Both the position numbers and the translations under genes were made by a program. DNA of 34,945 nucleotides from Pseudomonadota bacterium (lineage in GTDB: Bacteria > Pseudomonadota > Gammaproteobacteria > Burkholderiales > Thiobacillaceae), in the NCBI GenBank assembly GCA_021848725.1, contig JAJZTS010000020.1:1-34945 (forward strand), in the 5' to 3' direction. Each line of letters begins with the position of its first letter. Position 1 is the stretch's first letter. Shown piece by piece: positions 33,870 through 34,945 of the stretch. The notes under the pieces are model-generated. The model was not told the origin of the DNA. It made no database searches and worked only from the letters and a program-made list of their open reading frames with translations.

Positions 33870-34643
33870 CTAGCTAGGTTTGCATTTAAGTATCAAGCTT
33901 GGCGAGATGGCTATTGTTGATCCAGAAGGTACTTTTAAGTCTGGGTTTTCAGTTGTGGAACTGTCTGTGATAGCGCGTTGCGTAATAATCCCGATCACTT
34001 GATTTTTGTCGTTAACTACAGGGCCGCCGCTAGCCCCTTGATGAATGCCATTGTCTATGTATAAAGAGAAGCCGGATATCCCGGCATCAGTGAATACGAC
34101 TTTTAGTGCTCTTCCAATCATGCCGCTTTTGACCATGCTCAGTTTGATGTGAGTTTCAATCGAACTTATGAGTTTTGATTCTATGCCTAGAAAATCGGGG
34201 TGTTTTAAATTCAAATTTCGCTGAAACGACAAGGGAGGCTCGATCTCATCTGAATATCTGCACATTAAAACATCAGTGCCTGCTACAACCTCACTTTCAG
34301 GACACTCAAAGAAATTTACTTCTCTTTCCCTGTGGCGGTTAATTAATATCGCAGCATCAATAAATATCGGATCCTTAAAATGAGAAAGTGAAATGGAGGG
34401 GGCCAAGATGCTGCAATCGTATATGTCGTAGTCCAGTCCTGGTTTCCTGCAAGCAATAGTTAAATTATCAATATCCTTGTCGGAGTATGGCAGCTTTCCT
34501 GTGATGACATGAGCAGCTGTCAGTAAGTCCCCGTTTTTATTAAACGGAAAAGCGGAGCCCTGCGAAACCAAATGGCCGTCCTGAAATACATTTACCAGGT
34601 AAGTGTTATCTAAAAGAAAATTCGCAATCTCTGTCTTGTTCAT
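33870..34643 (-). CDS. trypsin-like serine protease domain protein, no signal peptide
   Basis: A 257-aa protein with the layout of a chymotrypsin-fold (S1-like) peptidase. The catalytic triad is readable: His45 in DLLTAAHVI, Asp96 in PIFIDAAILI, and Ser205 in HQGASGGPVVNDKNQVIGI. There is no signal peptide, membrane span or PDZ domain, so it should act in the cytoplasm. Its substrate is unknown. The start at 34643 (MNKTEIANFLLDN) is preferred. The frame continues upstream to a GTG at 34766, but those 41 residues are encoded by a degenerate direct repeat; neither start has a good ribosome-binding site. The gene is visibly AT-rich (about 40% GC in lines I sampled) against GC-rich neighbours, indicating horizontal acquisition. 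Confidence 0.8.
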   Translation of the reverse strand: MNKTEIANFLLDNTYLVNVFQDGHLVSQGSAFPFNKNGDLLTAAHVITGKLPYSDKDIDNLTIACRKPGLDYDIYDCSILAPSISLSHFKDPIFIDAAILINRHREREVNFFECPESEVVAGTDVLMCRYSDEIEPPLSFQRNLNLKHPDFLGIESKLISSIETHIKLSMVKSGMIGRALKVVFTDAGISGFSLYIDNGIHQGASGGPVVNDKNQVIGIITQRAITDSSTTENPDLKVPSGSTIAISPSLILKCKPS

Positions 34644-34681
34644 GCGTGTATTTATTAATGCAATCTGGTTTGCGAAGTGAC

Positions 34682-34786
34682 TCGGGATTTGGGGGCGTGC
34701 CTTGCACGAACACATTTTCATCTGGCCACGATACAAGAAATTCGGGATCAGGTCTTGCACAAACACATTTCCATCCAGCCACGATA
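34682..34786. repeat. degenerate tandem direct repeat upstream of the protease gene
   Basis: Two copies in the same orientation: 34682-34733 (52 bases) and 34742-34786 (45 bases). The shared cores at 34701-34733 and 34754-34786 are 33 bases each with four differences. Both copies open with TCGGGAT and end with GCCACGATA. On the minus strand the second copy reads GCAAGACCTGATCCCGAA, which resembles wording often seen beside mobile or repeat-associated elements (memory, unverified). It separates the protease gene from the truncated antitoxin-like gene. Confidence 0.65.
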
Positions 34787-34805
34787 TGGCGTCTTCGTGG
34801 GGTGC

Positions 34806-34945
34806 TTACGCGGCCTTTGGCATCAGGTCGATTTCGGCGTGAATTCGCCCGAACGGCACGAACAGCTTGCCGGCTTCGTCCTTCTCGACGAGTCCTCGTT
34901 CGATCAGCGCGGCGATATCCCGATGCACTGCGCTGGCATCTCGTT
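34806..34945 (-). CDS. winged-helix DNA-binding protein, TumA/HVO_A0114-like antitoxin (3' part only)
   Basis: Only the last 45 codons are in the window; the 5' part lies beyond 34945. The peptide opens RDASAVHRDIAALIERGLVE and continues to FGRIHAEIDLMPKAA. This is the recognition helix and wing of an HTH domain: a helix ending VHRDIAALIERGLV, a beta wing around EKDEAGKLFVPFG, and the strand IHAEIDL. I associate this C terminus with the HVO_A0114-family DNA-binding proteins that pair with TumE-type (DUF6516) toxins. If so, the toxin gene would be expected upstream, outside the window. Base composition is GC-rich, unlike the protease gene next to it. The family call is from pattern memory. Confidence 0.65.
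   Translation of the reverse strand, partial: RDASAVHRDIAALIERGLVEKDEAGKLFVPFGRIHAEIDLMPKAA

Overview
The window reads as a stretch of a high-GC betaproteobacterial chromosome. The gene order carA-carB-greA-DUF4149-yhbY-rlmE-ftsH-folP-glmM, then pstSCAB, then tpiA-secG-tRNA-Leu-nuoA-N, together with the protein sequences, suggests a Thiobacillus/Nitrosomonadales-type organism. That placement is inferred from memory of gene order and sequence style; no search was run.

Layout. 1-2766: the 3' part of an rRNA operon (23S without roughly its first 400 bases, 5S, intrinsic terminator). 2795-7734: carA, carB and greA behind a clear sigma-70-type promoter; a second intrinsic terminator lies between that promoter and carA, so the leader looks like an attenuator. 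7740-13373: a DUF4149 membrane protein, yhbY (opposite strand), rlmE, ftsH, folP and glmM (ribosome maturation, membrane proteolysis, folate and cell-wall precursors). 13440-17321: the high-affinity phosphate transporter pstS-pstC-pstA-pstB, with a PhoB-like site upstream, two hairpins after pstS, and no phoU. 17505-19036: a small unrecognised gene, tpiA, secG and tRNA-Leu(GAG). 19037-33711: a leader with two palindromes and a strong promoter, then the complete 14-subunit NADH:quinone oxidoreductase operon nuoA-N, with an unexpected 51-codon ORF filling the nuoC-nuoD gap. 33719-34945: an accessory patch with a nested inverted-repeat element, an AT-rich gene for a signal-less trypsin-like serine protease, a degenerate direct repeat, and the 3' end of a winged-helix, antitoxin-like gene running off the window.

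Working together. Most of the window is housekeeping: pyrimidine/arginine precursor synthesis, transcript-cleavage and ribosome-assembly factors, phosphate uptake, one glycolytic enzyme, protein export and respiration. Within nuo most genes overlap or are spaced by a few bases, indicating one translationally coupled transcript.

Nothing here can be declared a new system from sequence alone. The observations most worth checking are the carA leader attenuator, the micro-ORF between nuoC and nuoD, the operator-like palindromes ahead of nuoA, the tandem hairpins between pstS and pstC, and the foreign-looking protease/repeat/antitoxin patch at the right edge.
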